Source of the DNA: an uncultured Spirochaetaceae bacterium
GTDB lineage: Bacteria; Spirochaetota; Spirochaetia; Sphaerochaetales; Sphaerochaetaceae
NCBI GenBank assembly: GCA_944389505.1
Contig: CALXMP010000008.1
Location: forward strand, 1-64,000
Direction of reading: 5' to 3'
DNA length: 64,000 nucleotides
The notes below the pieces were generated by a model. The model did no database searches. It had not been told where the DNA came from and was given only the letters and a program-made list of their open reading frames with translations. Position numbers and translations under genes: made by a program. Shown here piece by piece: positions 43,684 through 52,178 of the stretch (its first letter is position 1; each line of letters opens with the position of its first letter).

Positions 43684-45147
43684 ATGCTCATCAATCTCAG
43701 GAAGAAGAACAAGATAGCAGCAAGCAATGCTGCAAGATGCCGTGAGAAGGGAATAACGCTCCCTACATTCGCCCAGATGAAGAATCCGGCGCTTATCCCG
43801 GATGATATCAAAGAGAAGCTCAGGAATGTCGGGCTCTGGGATGTCAACCCGCTGAATCTCTACAGGATCAACTGGCATAACGAGCCAAAGGAATCAGGAG
43901 GCGGCTTCGGCGGCGTGAACTATATCGAGATCCCGAGGGAGATTACAGGCACGAAGGCAAGGATCCTTGCTCTTGCAGGCAAATGGTTCCCCTGCGGAGT
44001 ACATAAGGTAGGTGCTACATACGCATGCCTTGCACCGGCCCTCGTTACAGGCAACTTCGATGCTGTTGAGCAGCAGGCTGTATGGCCATCAACGGGCAAC
44101 TACTGCAGAGGCGGCGCATACAACAGCGCACTCCTTGGCTGCAAGTCAATAGCGATCCTTCCTGAGGATATGTCCCAGGAGAGATTCAACTGGCTGAAGA
44201 CCGTAGCTGGCGAGATTATCGCGACTCCCGGATGTGAATCCAACGTCAAGGAGATATTCGACAAGTGCCATGAGCTCGATGAGGAGAGGGGCGCCCATAT
44301 CGTCATCTTCAATCAGTTCGAACAGTTCGAGAACTACCTCTGGCACTATGAGGTCACAGGTTCCGCAATCATCGAGGTCCTGAAAGAGCTCGGAGTGGAC
44401 AAGAAGAACATCAAGGGATACGTATCCTCTACAGGATCCGGCGGTACGCTCGCTGCGGGAGACCACCTCAAGGCAAAGTATCCTAATATAAAGATCGGCG
44501 CAGGAGAGGCCCTGCAGTGTCCTACCCTTCTCAGGAATGGATTCGGTGCACACAGGATCGAGGGCATCGGCGACAAGCATGTGCCATGGATCCACAACGT
44601 GAGGAATACCGATATGGTGCTCTCGATCGACGATCAGGACTGCATGGATATCTACAGGCTGTTCAACGAGGAGAGCGGAAAGAAGTACCTTGCTTCCATC
44701 GGCGTCAGCGAGAATGATATTGCGAACCTCCAGCTCTTCGGAATCTCCGGAATCGGAAACCTCCTTGGAGCAATCAAGATGGCGAAGTACTATGAGCTCG
44801 AGGAAGACGATGTCGTATTCACAATCCTCACCGATAGCTCTTCTATGTACACATCCAGGCTTGGCGAGCTGACAGAGCAGCAGGGAGCATTCACCGATAC
44901 AGAGGCTGCCAAGGTCCATGCCTCAAGCCTCATGCACCAGGGCATCGACAATGCGCTTGAGCTCGGCTACTACGACAGGCTCAGGATCCACAACCTGAAG
45001 TACTATACATGGGTTGAGCAGCAGGGAAAGACCTACGAGGAGCTCAACAGGCAGTGGTATGACAGGAACTACTGGACAGCCATCCCGAAGATGACGAAGC
45101 GCATCGACGAGCTGATCACCGAGTTCAACGGAATGATCACGGGCTGA
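43684..45147 (+). CDS. Fold-type II PLP-dependent enzyme, 487 aa
   Basis: The PLP lysine is likely in CGVHKVGATYA, and the phosphate loop is TGSGGTLAAGD. These are features of the tryptophan-synthase-beta/threonine-synthase fold, but the sequence is not a standard member. It is usually annotated as a PLP-dependent beta-subunit-like protein of unknown reaction. It has its own strong promoter and sits between the DUF3320 gene and a threonine-synthase-like gene beside ygfK. A lyase acting on a diamino- or amino-acid product of purine breakdown is an inference. Confidence 0.75.
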   Translation: MLINLRKKNKIAASNAARCREKGITLPTFAQMKNPALIPDDIKEKLRNVGLWDVNPLNLYRINWHNEPKESGGGFGGVNYIEIPREITGTKARILALAGKWFPCGVHKVGATYACLAPALVTGNFDAVEQQAVWPSTGNYCRGGAYNSALLGCKSIAILPEDMSQERFNWLKTVAGEIIATPGCESNVKEIFDKCHELDEERGAHIVIFNQFEQFENYLWHYEVTGSAIIEVLKELGVDKKNIKGYVSSTGSGGTLAAGDHLKAKYPNIKIGAGEALQCPTLLRNGFGAHRIEGIGDKHVPWIHNVRNTDMVLSIDDQDCMDIYRLFNEESGKKYLASIGVSENDIANLQLFGISGIGNLLGAIKMAKYYELEEDDVVFTILTDSSSMYTSRLGELTEQQGAFTDTEAAKVHASSLMHQGIDNALELGYYDRLRIHNLKYYTWVEQQGKTYEELNRQWYDRNYWTAIPKMTKRIDELITEFNGMITG

Positions 45148-45168
45148 AGTATCGCTCTAAGGAAATAG

Positions 45169-45191
45169 AAGCCGCCTCCGGGCGGCTTTAT
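45169..45191 (+). terminator. Intergenic hairpin between the two PLP genes
   Basis: AAGCCGCC (45169-45176) and GGCGGCTT (45181-45188) form a stem with a 4-nt loop, followed by TATAAA rather than a full U-tract. It probably attenuates rather than stops transcription into the threonine-synthase-like gene. Confidence 0.6.
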
Positions 45192-45205
45192 AAAGGAAAA
45201 AGATT

Positions 45206-46426
45206 ATGAGATTCCACTATGTCTGCTCAGATTGCGGAAAGGTCTTCATGACTGAAGAGCTGATGTATCAGTGCCCTGAATGCAGCAAGATGAATGATGG
45301 ATCATCATTCCCGAAGGGCAATCTCATCGTTGAATTGAGCGATGAGGTCCTTGAGGCTGCAAGAAACAAAGAGCATGTGACCCCTGATGACTTCTACCCC
45401 TATCCCTCTGAGGATAAGGAGATATACCCTATCGGGATAACACCTCTGATGAAGCCTGCAAGAATAGCGGAAAGGCTGGCTCTTCCCGGACTGAGATTCA
45501 AGCTGGACAGCCAGCTTATATCAGGATCATTCAAGGACAGGGCAAGCTATGAGGTAGCGCTCCAGGCAAAGGCCCTGGGAGAGAAGAGAATCGTACTTGC
45601 ATCGACTGGGAATGCAGGGGCTGCGATGTCCGCAGTCGGGGCGGCGATGGGACTTGATATAATCCTTTTCGTCCCTGCTTCTGCTCCTATCAACAAGCTG
45701 ATGCAGTCGGTGCTATACGGAGCCCATGTCGTACCGGTCAAAGGAACATACGATGATGCCTTCGCGCTCTCCATTGAGTATACAAAGCTCTTCGGAGGCA
45801 TAAACAGGAACACCGCATACAATCCTATGACGATTGAAGGCAAGAAATCGATATCGATAGAGCTTTTTGAGCAGATGGGAAGGAACGTGCCTGATGCTGT
45901 CTATGTCCCTGTCGGAGATGGCTGCATCATAGCAGGTGTCGCCAAAGGCTTCTCTGATCTCATGAAGGCAGGGCTTATCGACAGGATGCCGAAACTCATC
46001 GCAGCACAGTCTGAATCGTCCGATGCGATCTCCAGGGCAATAAGAAACGATGACTTCTCCCCGGTCAGCGCTACAACGAGAGCCGATTCGATATCCGTTG
46101 ATCTCCCAGCGAATGGCAGGATGGCTGCAGACTACGTGAAGAAGTCCGGAGGATGGGCAGTCACCGTAAGCGATGAGCGCATTCTTGACAGCCAGCTTGA
46201 GCTGACCAGGGAGAGCGGAGTCCTTGCGGAGCCTGCTGCTGCAACGGCCTTTGCCGCTCTTGAAGCAGACAGGGATCATCTCGTCAGTGTTCTCGGAGAG
46301 AATACATCGGTTGTCGTGCTCCTTACAGGCTCAGGCTTCAAGGATATGAAGGTATTCGACAATAGAATAAGCCTCCCCGAGCCCATTGAGAACTCGGTAG
46401 AGGCTGTGAAGAAGCTGAGGTTCTGA
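45206..46426 (+). CDS. Threonine synthase-like PLP enzyme
   Basis: The 406-residue protein starts with a zinc ribbon (CSDC...CPEC) and has the PLP lysine in SGSFKDRAS, ASTGNAGAAMSAVGAAMG and the glycine loop VPVGDGCIIAG. It resembles ThrC, but no homoserine kinase or dehydrogenase gene is nearby. AAGGA lies upstream of the ATG. Threonine synthase is the default call. Given its place beside ygfK-ssnA-ygeY it could instead act as a 2,3-diaminopropionate or serine/threonine lyase, the job done by YgeX elsewhere. Confidence 0.8.
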   Translation: MRFHYVCSDCGKVFMTEELMYQCPECSKMNDGSSFPKGNLIVELSDEVLEAARNKEHVTPDDFYPYPSEDKEIYPIGITPLMKPARIAERLALPGLRFKLDSQLISGSFKDRASYEVALQAKALGEKRIVLASTGNAGAAMSAVGAAMGLDIILFVPASAPINKLMQSVLYGAHVVPVKGTYDDAFALSIEYTKLFGGINRNTAYNPMTIEGKKSISIELFEQMGRNVPDAVYVPVGDGCIIAGVAKGFSDLMKAGLIDRMPKLIAAQSESSDAISRAIRNDDFSPVSATTRADSISVDLPANGRMAADYVKKSGGWAVTVSDERILDSQLELTRESGVLAEPAAATAFAALEADRDHLVSVLGENTSVVVLLTGSGFKDMKVFDNRISLPEPIENSVEAVKKLRF

Positions 46427-47584
46427 TCAATCAGCCGTTACGCTGAAGCTTCCGGCCCATACATCGTCATCCCTGTCGGTAAGACTTACATTGATTGTGT
46501 ATGTACCGGGCTCAGTAGCGGCAACACGGAGTCCGTTCATCGTCAGAGTACGCCCAGGTGCTATGAACCCGACATTGCCCTCACCATTAAGCACGGTCAG
46601 GCCAGGATCGGATGACTCGACCTCTATAGCTGCATTCCTGATATCCTCGCTTCCGCTGTTTGCTATCTCAAATGAGAGATCGACCTGGGTACCCACAGGG
46701 AGAGCTTCCGTATCATAGTGCCTTGATGTGAGATTCTGGAAATCTACCTTCTTCCAAAGAGCAGTGAATGCAGCGCCATTGCCCTCCAGCTCATAGCTTG
46801 TCTCATCCGGAGCGATATACTCACCTGTGGTCTTATCTACCCATCCGGTGAATATGTAGCTATCATCAGGAGCCGTGACGGCAGGGACATCGATGCTCTC
46901 ACCAGTTGCTGTTCCATCAACAGTGCTGTCTATTCCTGTCACATCATCCTTGAAGGAGACCGCTGTCTTCCATACAGCATAATATGTCTGGCTTGTGTAT
47001 GGCGCGATGATCACCTCACCAGGCTGATACGTCACCTCATCAGGCGTGATTCCCCAGCCTACGAGAACACCGGCAGCTGATGTATCTGCCCCGATATCCT
47101 CCGCGGTCGGAAGCGTTATCTCACTGCCAGGGGTAACGGAGATGCTTCTCTTATAGCTGTAGCTGAAGTTATCGCCCTTAGCGGACCAGTCATATGTCAC
47201 AGAAGGAGAGTAATACGGGCTGTTCTCATAGAGCCATGCAGCATTCTCAGCCCTGGAGCTCTCATCACCTTTAAGAATAGCCGAAAGAAGCGCATCGGAC
47301 TGCTCTCTTGTGATTGAATAGCTGGATACGTTCAGCATATCCGAATAGGCCTCTCTGGCCTTCCTTATATTCCCTGCCTCAAGAGCCTTCTCATAGCTCC
47401 TTTCAGCTTTCTTGTAATCCTTGCTTATCATGTTCTGCAGATTGCCATACAGATCCATGGCTGCTGCGGTATCTCCGTCATTGACAGCATCGGAGAATAG
47501 CTGATACATCTCGGAAGCATCTGCTGCTGCAACCATTGCAATCGATACAGACAGTACAATAAGCAGACTTAGAATTCTTTTCAT
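46427..47584 (-). CDS. Exported repeat protein (InlB B-repeat-like and CARDB-like)
   Basis: From ATG 47584 (GGAGG upstream) a signal peptide MKRILSLLIVLSVSIAMVAA precedes a helical domain (residues about 22-120). Two Listeria-Bacteroides-type repeats follow, each ending in GW...YAVWK or GW...FTALWK, and then a beta-sandwich like CARDB ending at 384 residues. The protein is probably periplasmic or surface exposed. It abuts the threonine-synthase-like gene stop to stop. Confidence 0.7.
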   Translation of the reverse strand: MKRILSLLIVLSVSIAMVAAADASEMYQLFSDAVNDGDTAAAMDLYGNLQNMISKDYKKAERSYEKALEAGNIRKAREAYSDMLNVSSYSITREQSDALLSAILKGDESSRAENAAWLYENSPYYSPSVTYDWSAKGDNFSYSYKRSISVTPGSEITLPTAEDIGADTSAAGVLVGWGITPDEVTYQPGEVIIAPYTSQTYYAVWKTAVSFKDDVTGIDSTVDGTATGESIDVPAVTAPDDSYIFTGWVDKTTGEYIAPDETSYELEGNGAAFTALWKKVDFQNLTSRHYDTEALPVGTQVDLSFEIANSGSEDIRNAAIEVESSDPGLTVLNGEGNVGFIAPGRTLTMNGLRVAATEPGTYTINVSLTDRDDDVWAGSFSVTAD

Positions 47585-47744
47585 CTTTCTACCTCCACAG
47601 CAATAATCTACATTATTGCCTGTGAAGTGTGCGGGTTGGTTATGTGTAGAATATTTGATGATTTGGATCAGTTTCTGCAAACTGCAGGCTTAATCCGGCA
47701 CATTTTTCCCGGATTGGACGAAATTCGGATGATTCACAATGCAC

Positions 47745-48149
47745 TCACATCCGGATAAATGTCTCATCAAGCATGATAGTATTATAACTGCGTTCTATAT
47801 ATCTGACCTTGAAGGAGTCGGTTCCCTGCTTTATGAACTGGAATGACTTCGTCCTTCCTCCGCCATAGTAAAGCTCCAGGTAATATGTGTCATCGCCTAT
47901 TGTATATTCATCATTGACACCGCAGTTATAGCGGAGATCATCCTTGACGGAAATCTCGCGCCCTGATATCCAGCCCCGTATATCATCGCTGGAGATATAG
48001 AGCCGGTCAAAATCCTTCTCCGATGACTTCCACTCCCCTATAAGCCATGATGGGACTTTATCGATATAATCTCTATAGACATGGACCGCGCATGATGAAA
48101 GCAGTATCAGGGATACGAGAATCATGATCAATGCACATTTTCTTCTCAT
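47745..48149 (-). CDS. Lipoprotein of unknown function, 134 aa
   Basis: From ATG 48149 (GAGGAG upstream) the lipoprotein signal peptide ends ILVSLILLSSCAVH, with the lipidated Cys at about residue 21. The mature part is small and beta-rich (EWKSSEKDFDRLYISSDDI), like a lipocalin-type domain, but no family is recognised. It is divergent from the phosphatase lipoprotein gene. Confidence 0.65.
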   Translation of the reverse strand: MRRKCALIMILVSLILLSSCAVHVYRDYIDKVPSWLIGEWKSSEKDFDRLYISSDDIRGWISGREISVKDDLRYNCGVNDEYTIGDDTYYLELYYGGGRTKSFQFIKQGTDSFKVRYIERSYNTIMLDETFIRM

Positions 48150-48217
48150 TACATTCTCCTCATACACAGGATAACATGGAATAATAAGCAAGAAACAATT
48201 ATATCCGGAGGAACTCC

Positions 48218-49306
48218 ATGAAAAGAACCTTTGTGCTATCTGCCCTGCTTATCATGCTTCTGATGCTCTCGTCATGCATAACAGTAATCGGAGAGAAGAA
48301 GGACAGCTCTATCGAGGGTGCCATCACCTCGATAACAAAGCATGGCAATGCGATAACAGACATAGCATATGAAGATGCAAGGAAGAACGGATTCGAGCAT
48401 GGAGATATAGTGACAATCAGCTCTTCAGACAGCTACAAGAAGGATGCTCCGATAGGCTCTAACTTCAGCGATGTGGATACAGGTGAGACGATTATCCTTC
48501 TTGGCGATGACGGGCTTGTGCTTGCGGTGAACTATGGAAGTTTTGCGGAGGAATCCGGGCTTGCGGAAGGGAGCGCGATAACAATAGCAATGAAGGAAAA
48601 GGCAGGATATCTCGATGAATTCAATCTCCGGAATCTCATAAAGTCAGACAACAGGAATGACTATGATTCCGATATGGCCTTCGCCAATTTCAGGGAGGTC
48701 AAAGCAGGCAGTATACTTCCAGGCAGGCTATACAGAAGCTGCTCCCCTATCGAGGGAGATGCAAGAGCTGAATATGCCTATGCACTCATGGAGAAAGCAG
48801 GAATCAGAACCGTGATAAATCTCTCAGATAGCGAAGAGAGTGCAAAAGACCAGATGGGCGATGCGCCTGCATATAAAGAGATAGCAGAGAATAGCAATGC
48901 CATATTCCTCGACATGACCATAGAATTCTTCACTCCGGAATCAACGGAGAAAATAGCGGAGGCAATCCGTTTCATCATCTCCCATGATGCCCCGTATCTC
49001 ATACACTGCATCGAGGGAAAGGACAGAACGGGACTTATGTGCGCATTCATAGAGGCCCTCTGTGGAGCCAGCATCGATGAGATCATCTCTGACTATATGA
49101 AGAGCTTCACAGACTACTATGGCGTACAGCCGGGAACGAAACAGTATGAGACGCTTTCAAAGACGATCACAGACTTCTTCCAGACGATGAACGGCCGTCC
49201 ATTCCCATGGAATTCCATCGGCAGGGCTACGGAAGCCTATGCCATCAATACATTAGGACTTTCAGAGGATGAGATTATGCTTCTGAGAACAAAACTGACA
49301 AAGTGA
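48218..49306 (+). CDS. Lipoprotein tyrosine phosphatase with N-terminal beta domain
   Basis: The signal peptide ends in MLLMLSSCITV, so the protein is lipidated. Residues about 30-135 resemble the C-terminal beta domain of SAM-hydroxide adenosyltransferases (GDIVTISSS, GETIILLGDDGLVLAVNYGS). The C-terminal domain has HCIEGKDRTGL, the HCxxGxxRT active site of dual-specificity/tyrosine phosphatases, after GRLYRSCSP. GGAGG precedes the ATG. An extracytoplasmic phosphatase of unknown substrate. Confidence 0.8.
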   Translation: MKRTFVLSALLIMLLMLSSCITVIGEKKDSSIEGAITSITKHGNAITDIAYEDARKNGFEHGDIVTISSSDSYKKDAPIGSNFSDVDTGETIILLGDDGLVLAVNYGSFAEESGLAEGSAITIAMKEKAGYLDEFNLRNLIKSDNRNDYDSDMAFANFREVKAGSILPGRLYRSCSPIEGDARAEYAYALMEKAGIRTVINLSDSEESAKDQMGDAPAYKEIAENSNAIFLDMTIEFFTPESTEKIAEAIRFIISHDAPYLIHCIEGKDRTGLMCAFIEALCGASIDEIISDYMKSFTDYYGVQPGTKQYETLSKTITDFFQTMNGRPFPWNSIGRATEAYAINTLGLSEDEIMLLRTKLTK

Positions 49307-49366
49307 AAATAAAGTTGGAAAAACCGTATCAGCTGGCATTATGATGTTCTAAAAGAGGAGGACTGT

Positions 49367-50470
49367 ATGGATTTACCGAAGAAGAAGCTCGGATTCGGGC
49401 TTATGAGACTGCCAAAGAAGGATGATGAGATCATCCTTGATGAGACAATAGATATGGTAGATGCGTTCATGGACGCTGGATTCACCTATTTTGATACGGC
49501 ATTTGTGTATCAGGGCTCTGAGCCTGTGATGAAGAAGGCAATCACGGAGCGCTATCCGAGGGACAGATTCACGGCTGCAAGCAAGATGGCAGCATGGAAG
49601 ATAACGCCTACGTTCTCCGCCTATGATATGTTCAATACGAGCCTGGAGAGAACAGGACTGGAGTACTTTGATTACTACCTTCTCCATAGCCTGCAGGATA
49701 CCCATATGGAGGAATGCAACAGAAACGGCTGCTGGGATGCCGTGAAGAAGCTCAAGGAAGAAGGAAAGATACGCCATCTGGGATTCTCATTCCATGGCAG
49801 GCCGGAACTTCTCAGGCAGATCCTTGAAGAGCACCCCGAGATGGAGTTTGTGCAGCTGCAGGTGAATTATCTCGACATGGACAGCCCATTCGTAGAGGCG
49901 AAGACCAATCTTGAAATAGCAAAGGAGTTCGGAAAGCCTGTTGTTGTCATGGAGCCTGTGAAAGGAGGACTACTCTCCTCTGTCAGCAAGGATCTTCTCC
50001 CAGAAGGAACATCTGCACCGGATCTTGCACTGAGGTTCGCAGGCAATCTGGAAGGAGTCATGGCAGTCCTCTCCGGAATGAGCTCGCTTAAGCAGGTACA
50101 GGAGAATATCGCGACATTCTCACCTCTCAGGCCACTGTCGGAAGCGGATCAGAAGGCGATTGAGGCAGTAAGGAAGCACTACAGCAGCGGGAATGTGATC
50201 CAGTGCACTGCATGCAGATACTGCACAGCAGGCTGTCCGAAGCATATCGACATCCCTCTTGTTTTCCGTGCTGTCAATGATCTCAGAACCATAGGAGAAC
50301 ATGGACGCCCGCGCAACTACTATAAGGATCTCGTCGATGCGGGAAGGATCGGAAGAGCATCGGACTGCATAAAGTGCAGAAAGTGCGAATCGGTATGCCC
50401 ACAGCACCTCCCGATAACAGATCTCCTGAAGGAATGCTCTGCCATTCTGGACGAGGGCAAGGAAGTCTGA
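49367..50470 (+). CDS. Aldo/keto reductase with C-terminal ferredoxin domain
   Basis: The 367-residue protein has GFGLMRLPKKD, FDTAFVYQGSE (catalytic Asp and Tyr), HLGFSFHG and, at the end, CTACRYCTAGCP and CIKCRKCESVCP, two 4Fe-4S motifs. This fused type is common in anaerobes and may take electrons from ferredoxin. The substrate is not known. GGAGG precedes the ATG, and a strong terminator follows. Confidence 0.9.
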   Translation: MDLPKKKLGFGLMRLPKKDDEIILDETIDMVDAFMDAGFTYFDTAFVYQGSEPVMKKAITERYPRDRFTAASKMAAWKITPTFSAYDMFNTSLERTGLEYFDYYLLHSLQDTHMEECNRNGCWDAVKKLKEEGKIRHLGFSFHGRPELLRQILEEHPEMEFVQLQVNYLDMDSPFVEAKTNLEIAKEFGKPVVVMEPVKGGLLSSVSKDLLPEGTSAPDLALRFAGNLEGVMAVLSGMSSLKQVQENIATFSPLRPLSEADQKAIEAVRKHYSSGNVIQCTACRYCTAGCPKHIDIPLVFRAVNDLRTIGEHGRPRNYYKDLVDAGRIGRASDCIKCRKCESVCPQHLPITDLLKECSAILDEGKEV

Positions 50471-50492
50471 TAATCCACATCTCCTGATGATG

Positions 50493-50522
50493 ACCGGGGT
50501 CTTGATTCGGCCCCGGTTTTTT
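50493..50522 (+). terminator. Rho-independent terminator after the aldo/keto reductase gene
   Basis: ACCGGGG (50493-50499) pairs with CCCCGGT (50511-50517), followed by six T residues. Confidence 0.9.
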
Positions 50523-50538
50523 CATGCAGAAATCATGG

Positions 50539-50567
50539 TTTACAGATTGTTGATTTGCAAATAAAAT
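50539..50567 (+). promoter_or_regulatory. Leaderless promoter of the XRE-ImmA gene
   Basis: TTTACA (50539-50544), a 17-bp spacer and TAAAAT (50562-50567) put the start of transcription at ATG 50575, 7 nt after the -10. There is no ribosome-binding site. Confidence 0.65.
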
Positions 50568-50574
50568 ATAAACC

Positions 50575-51624
50575 ATGGAAGCGAAGGAATTATTTGGAGC
50601 AAGACTGAAGCAGGCAAGAAAGATGAAAGGCCTGTCAATGGACCAGCTTGCAGCCAAAATGAATGGGAAAATCAGTCGCCAGTCAATATACAAATACGAA
50701 AAAGGATTGATGCTGCCAAGCAGTGCAAATCTTCTCCAGCTCTCAGAAACTCTTGAACTATCTCCTGACTATTTCTTCACAGAACCGGATTTCCCTATCA
50801 CCAATATCCATTTCAGAAAAAAGCGGCTTTCAGCAAAAGAAACGGAGCAGATCAGGGAAATGTCGGCAGATAGCATTGAAAGATTATTCTTCATGGAAAG
50901 CATCCTGGGAATTGCTGAAACGCCGCCAGAGCTTCCAAGAATCCGAATAGGATCCGAAGAGGATTCAGAAAAAGCAGCAAGGGAAATCAGAAGACTATGG
51001 AATATCGGGAATAATCCGATATCATCTTCAGCTGCATTCATAGAAAAACAGGGAATAAGGATTATCTATTTACCTGAGATAAAGCATTTTGATGGCCTTT
51101 GCGGGTATGTAAACGATAGTATTCCGATTATTGTCCTAAGTGATAATTCTATTCCGGAAGGAATACGGTTCACACTGATGCATGAAGTAGGACATCTGGT
51201 TCTGGATAGCAATGATTTCACAGAAGAGATGATGGAGAGTTCATGCCAGTCGTTTGCCTCGGAAATGCTGCTTCCTTCAGAGGTTCTAGAGGATTTAATC
51301 GGAAAAAAACGAAAAGAAATTTCATTCAAGGAACTTGAATCCATCCAGATCCAGTATGGGATATCCATCCCTGCAATCATGAATAAAGCAAATCATCTAG
51401 GTATAATCACAAACGGCAGATATGCAAAGTTCCAGGACAGGTACAGAAATGACATAGCATTCAGATTCGAGTGCGATAAAAGCCGTTTTTTCGAACCTCG
51501 TTCATCAAAGCTCGAAGCAATGGTATATCATGCCGTAAGTGAAGGAATAATCTCAGAATCAAAAGCTGCCAGCCTTTTGGATTCTACTGCAGAAGAAATC
51601 AGAAAACACCTAGGAACGTTCTGA
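50575..51624 (+). CDS. XRE regulator with ImmA/IrrE metallopeptidase domain
   Basis: The 349-residue protein has an N-terminal helix-turn-helix (ARKMKGLSMDQLAAKMNG...SRQSIYKYEKG) and a C-terminal zinc peptidase motif HEVGHLVLD, the COG2856/ImmA type. Proteins like this are antitoxins or phage-type repressor proteases. It overlaps a PIN-domain gene by one base (TGATG). The transcript appears leaderless. Together the two genes form a likely toxin-antitoxin or stress-response pair. Confidence 0.88.
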   Translation: MEAKELFGARLKQARKMKGLSMDQLAAKMNGKISRQSIYKYEKGLMLPSSANLLQLSETLELSPDYFFTEPDFPITNIHFRKKRLSAKETEQIREMSADSIERLFFMESILGIAETPPELPRIRIGSEEDSEKAAREIRRLWNIGNNPISSSAAFIEKQGIRIIYLPEIKHFDGLCGYVNDSIPIIVLSDNSIPEGIRFTLMHEVGHLVLDSNDFTEEMMESSCQSFASEMLLPSEVLEDLIGKKRKEISFKELESIQIQYGISIPAIMNKANHLGIITNGRYAKFQDRYRNDIAFRFECDKSRFFEPRSSKLEAMVYHAVSEGIISESKAASLLDSTAEEIRKHLGTF

Positions 51625-52178
51625 TGCTGACCAGGAAGATTATAATCGCTGATGCAAATATTTTCATCGACCTTGCAGGAATAGAGAAACTGGGAGACCT
51701 TTTTCTCCTGCCTTGGTCAATCCATACCACCGATTTCATTCTGCATGAACTGAAGAAACCTTCAGACATGCAGAATACCATCCAGGCAGCCATAAAGGAA
51801 AATAAACTGATAGTAAAAACAGCATCAGCAAGTGAAATCAGTAATCTGCTATCATTCCATCCGGAGTGTAGATCATTATCACTCGCCGACAAATCCATCT
51901 GGAAATATGCCAAAGATATACAGGGAAGCCTTCTGACAAACGACATGGCGCTAAGGAAGAATGCATCTCATGATGGAATCACAGTATATGGAATACTGTC
52001 CGTGTTGGATGCCCTCATTAGGAATGAAATTACTAGCATCAGCGAATGCATGAATGCATTGGAAAAGCTTATGGATAGAAACCGTAGATTGCCCATGAGC
52101 AAATGCAGAAAAAGACTTGAGCTCTGGTCTCAGCAGACCGGAGCCCATAATCATTCAAGCTCAAGAGAACCTGTATAG
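51624..52178 (+). CDS. PIN-domain protein, likely toxin partner
   Basis: IIIADANIFIDLAG supplies the first PIN acidic residue, followed by a conserved Glu in FILHELKK, LSLADKSIWKYAKD and LLTNDMALRK, the later acidic residues of PIN ribonucleases. Length is 184 residues. COG2856-type regulators next to PIN genes are a predicted toxin-antitoxin arrangement. The last 28 bp overlap the end of the convergent ABC exporter gene. Confidence 0.75.
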   Translation: MLTRKIIIADANIFIDLAGIEKLGDLFLLPWSIHTTDFILHELKKPSDMQNTIQAAIKENKLIVKTASASEISNLLSFHPECRSLSLADKSIWKYAKDIQGSLLTNDMALRKNASHDGITVYGILSVLDALIRNEITSISECMNALEKLMDRNRRLPMSKCRKRLELWSQQTGAHNHSSSREPV

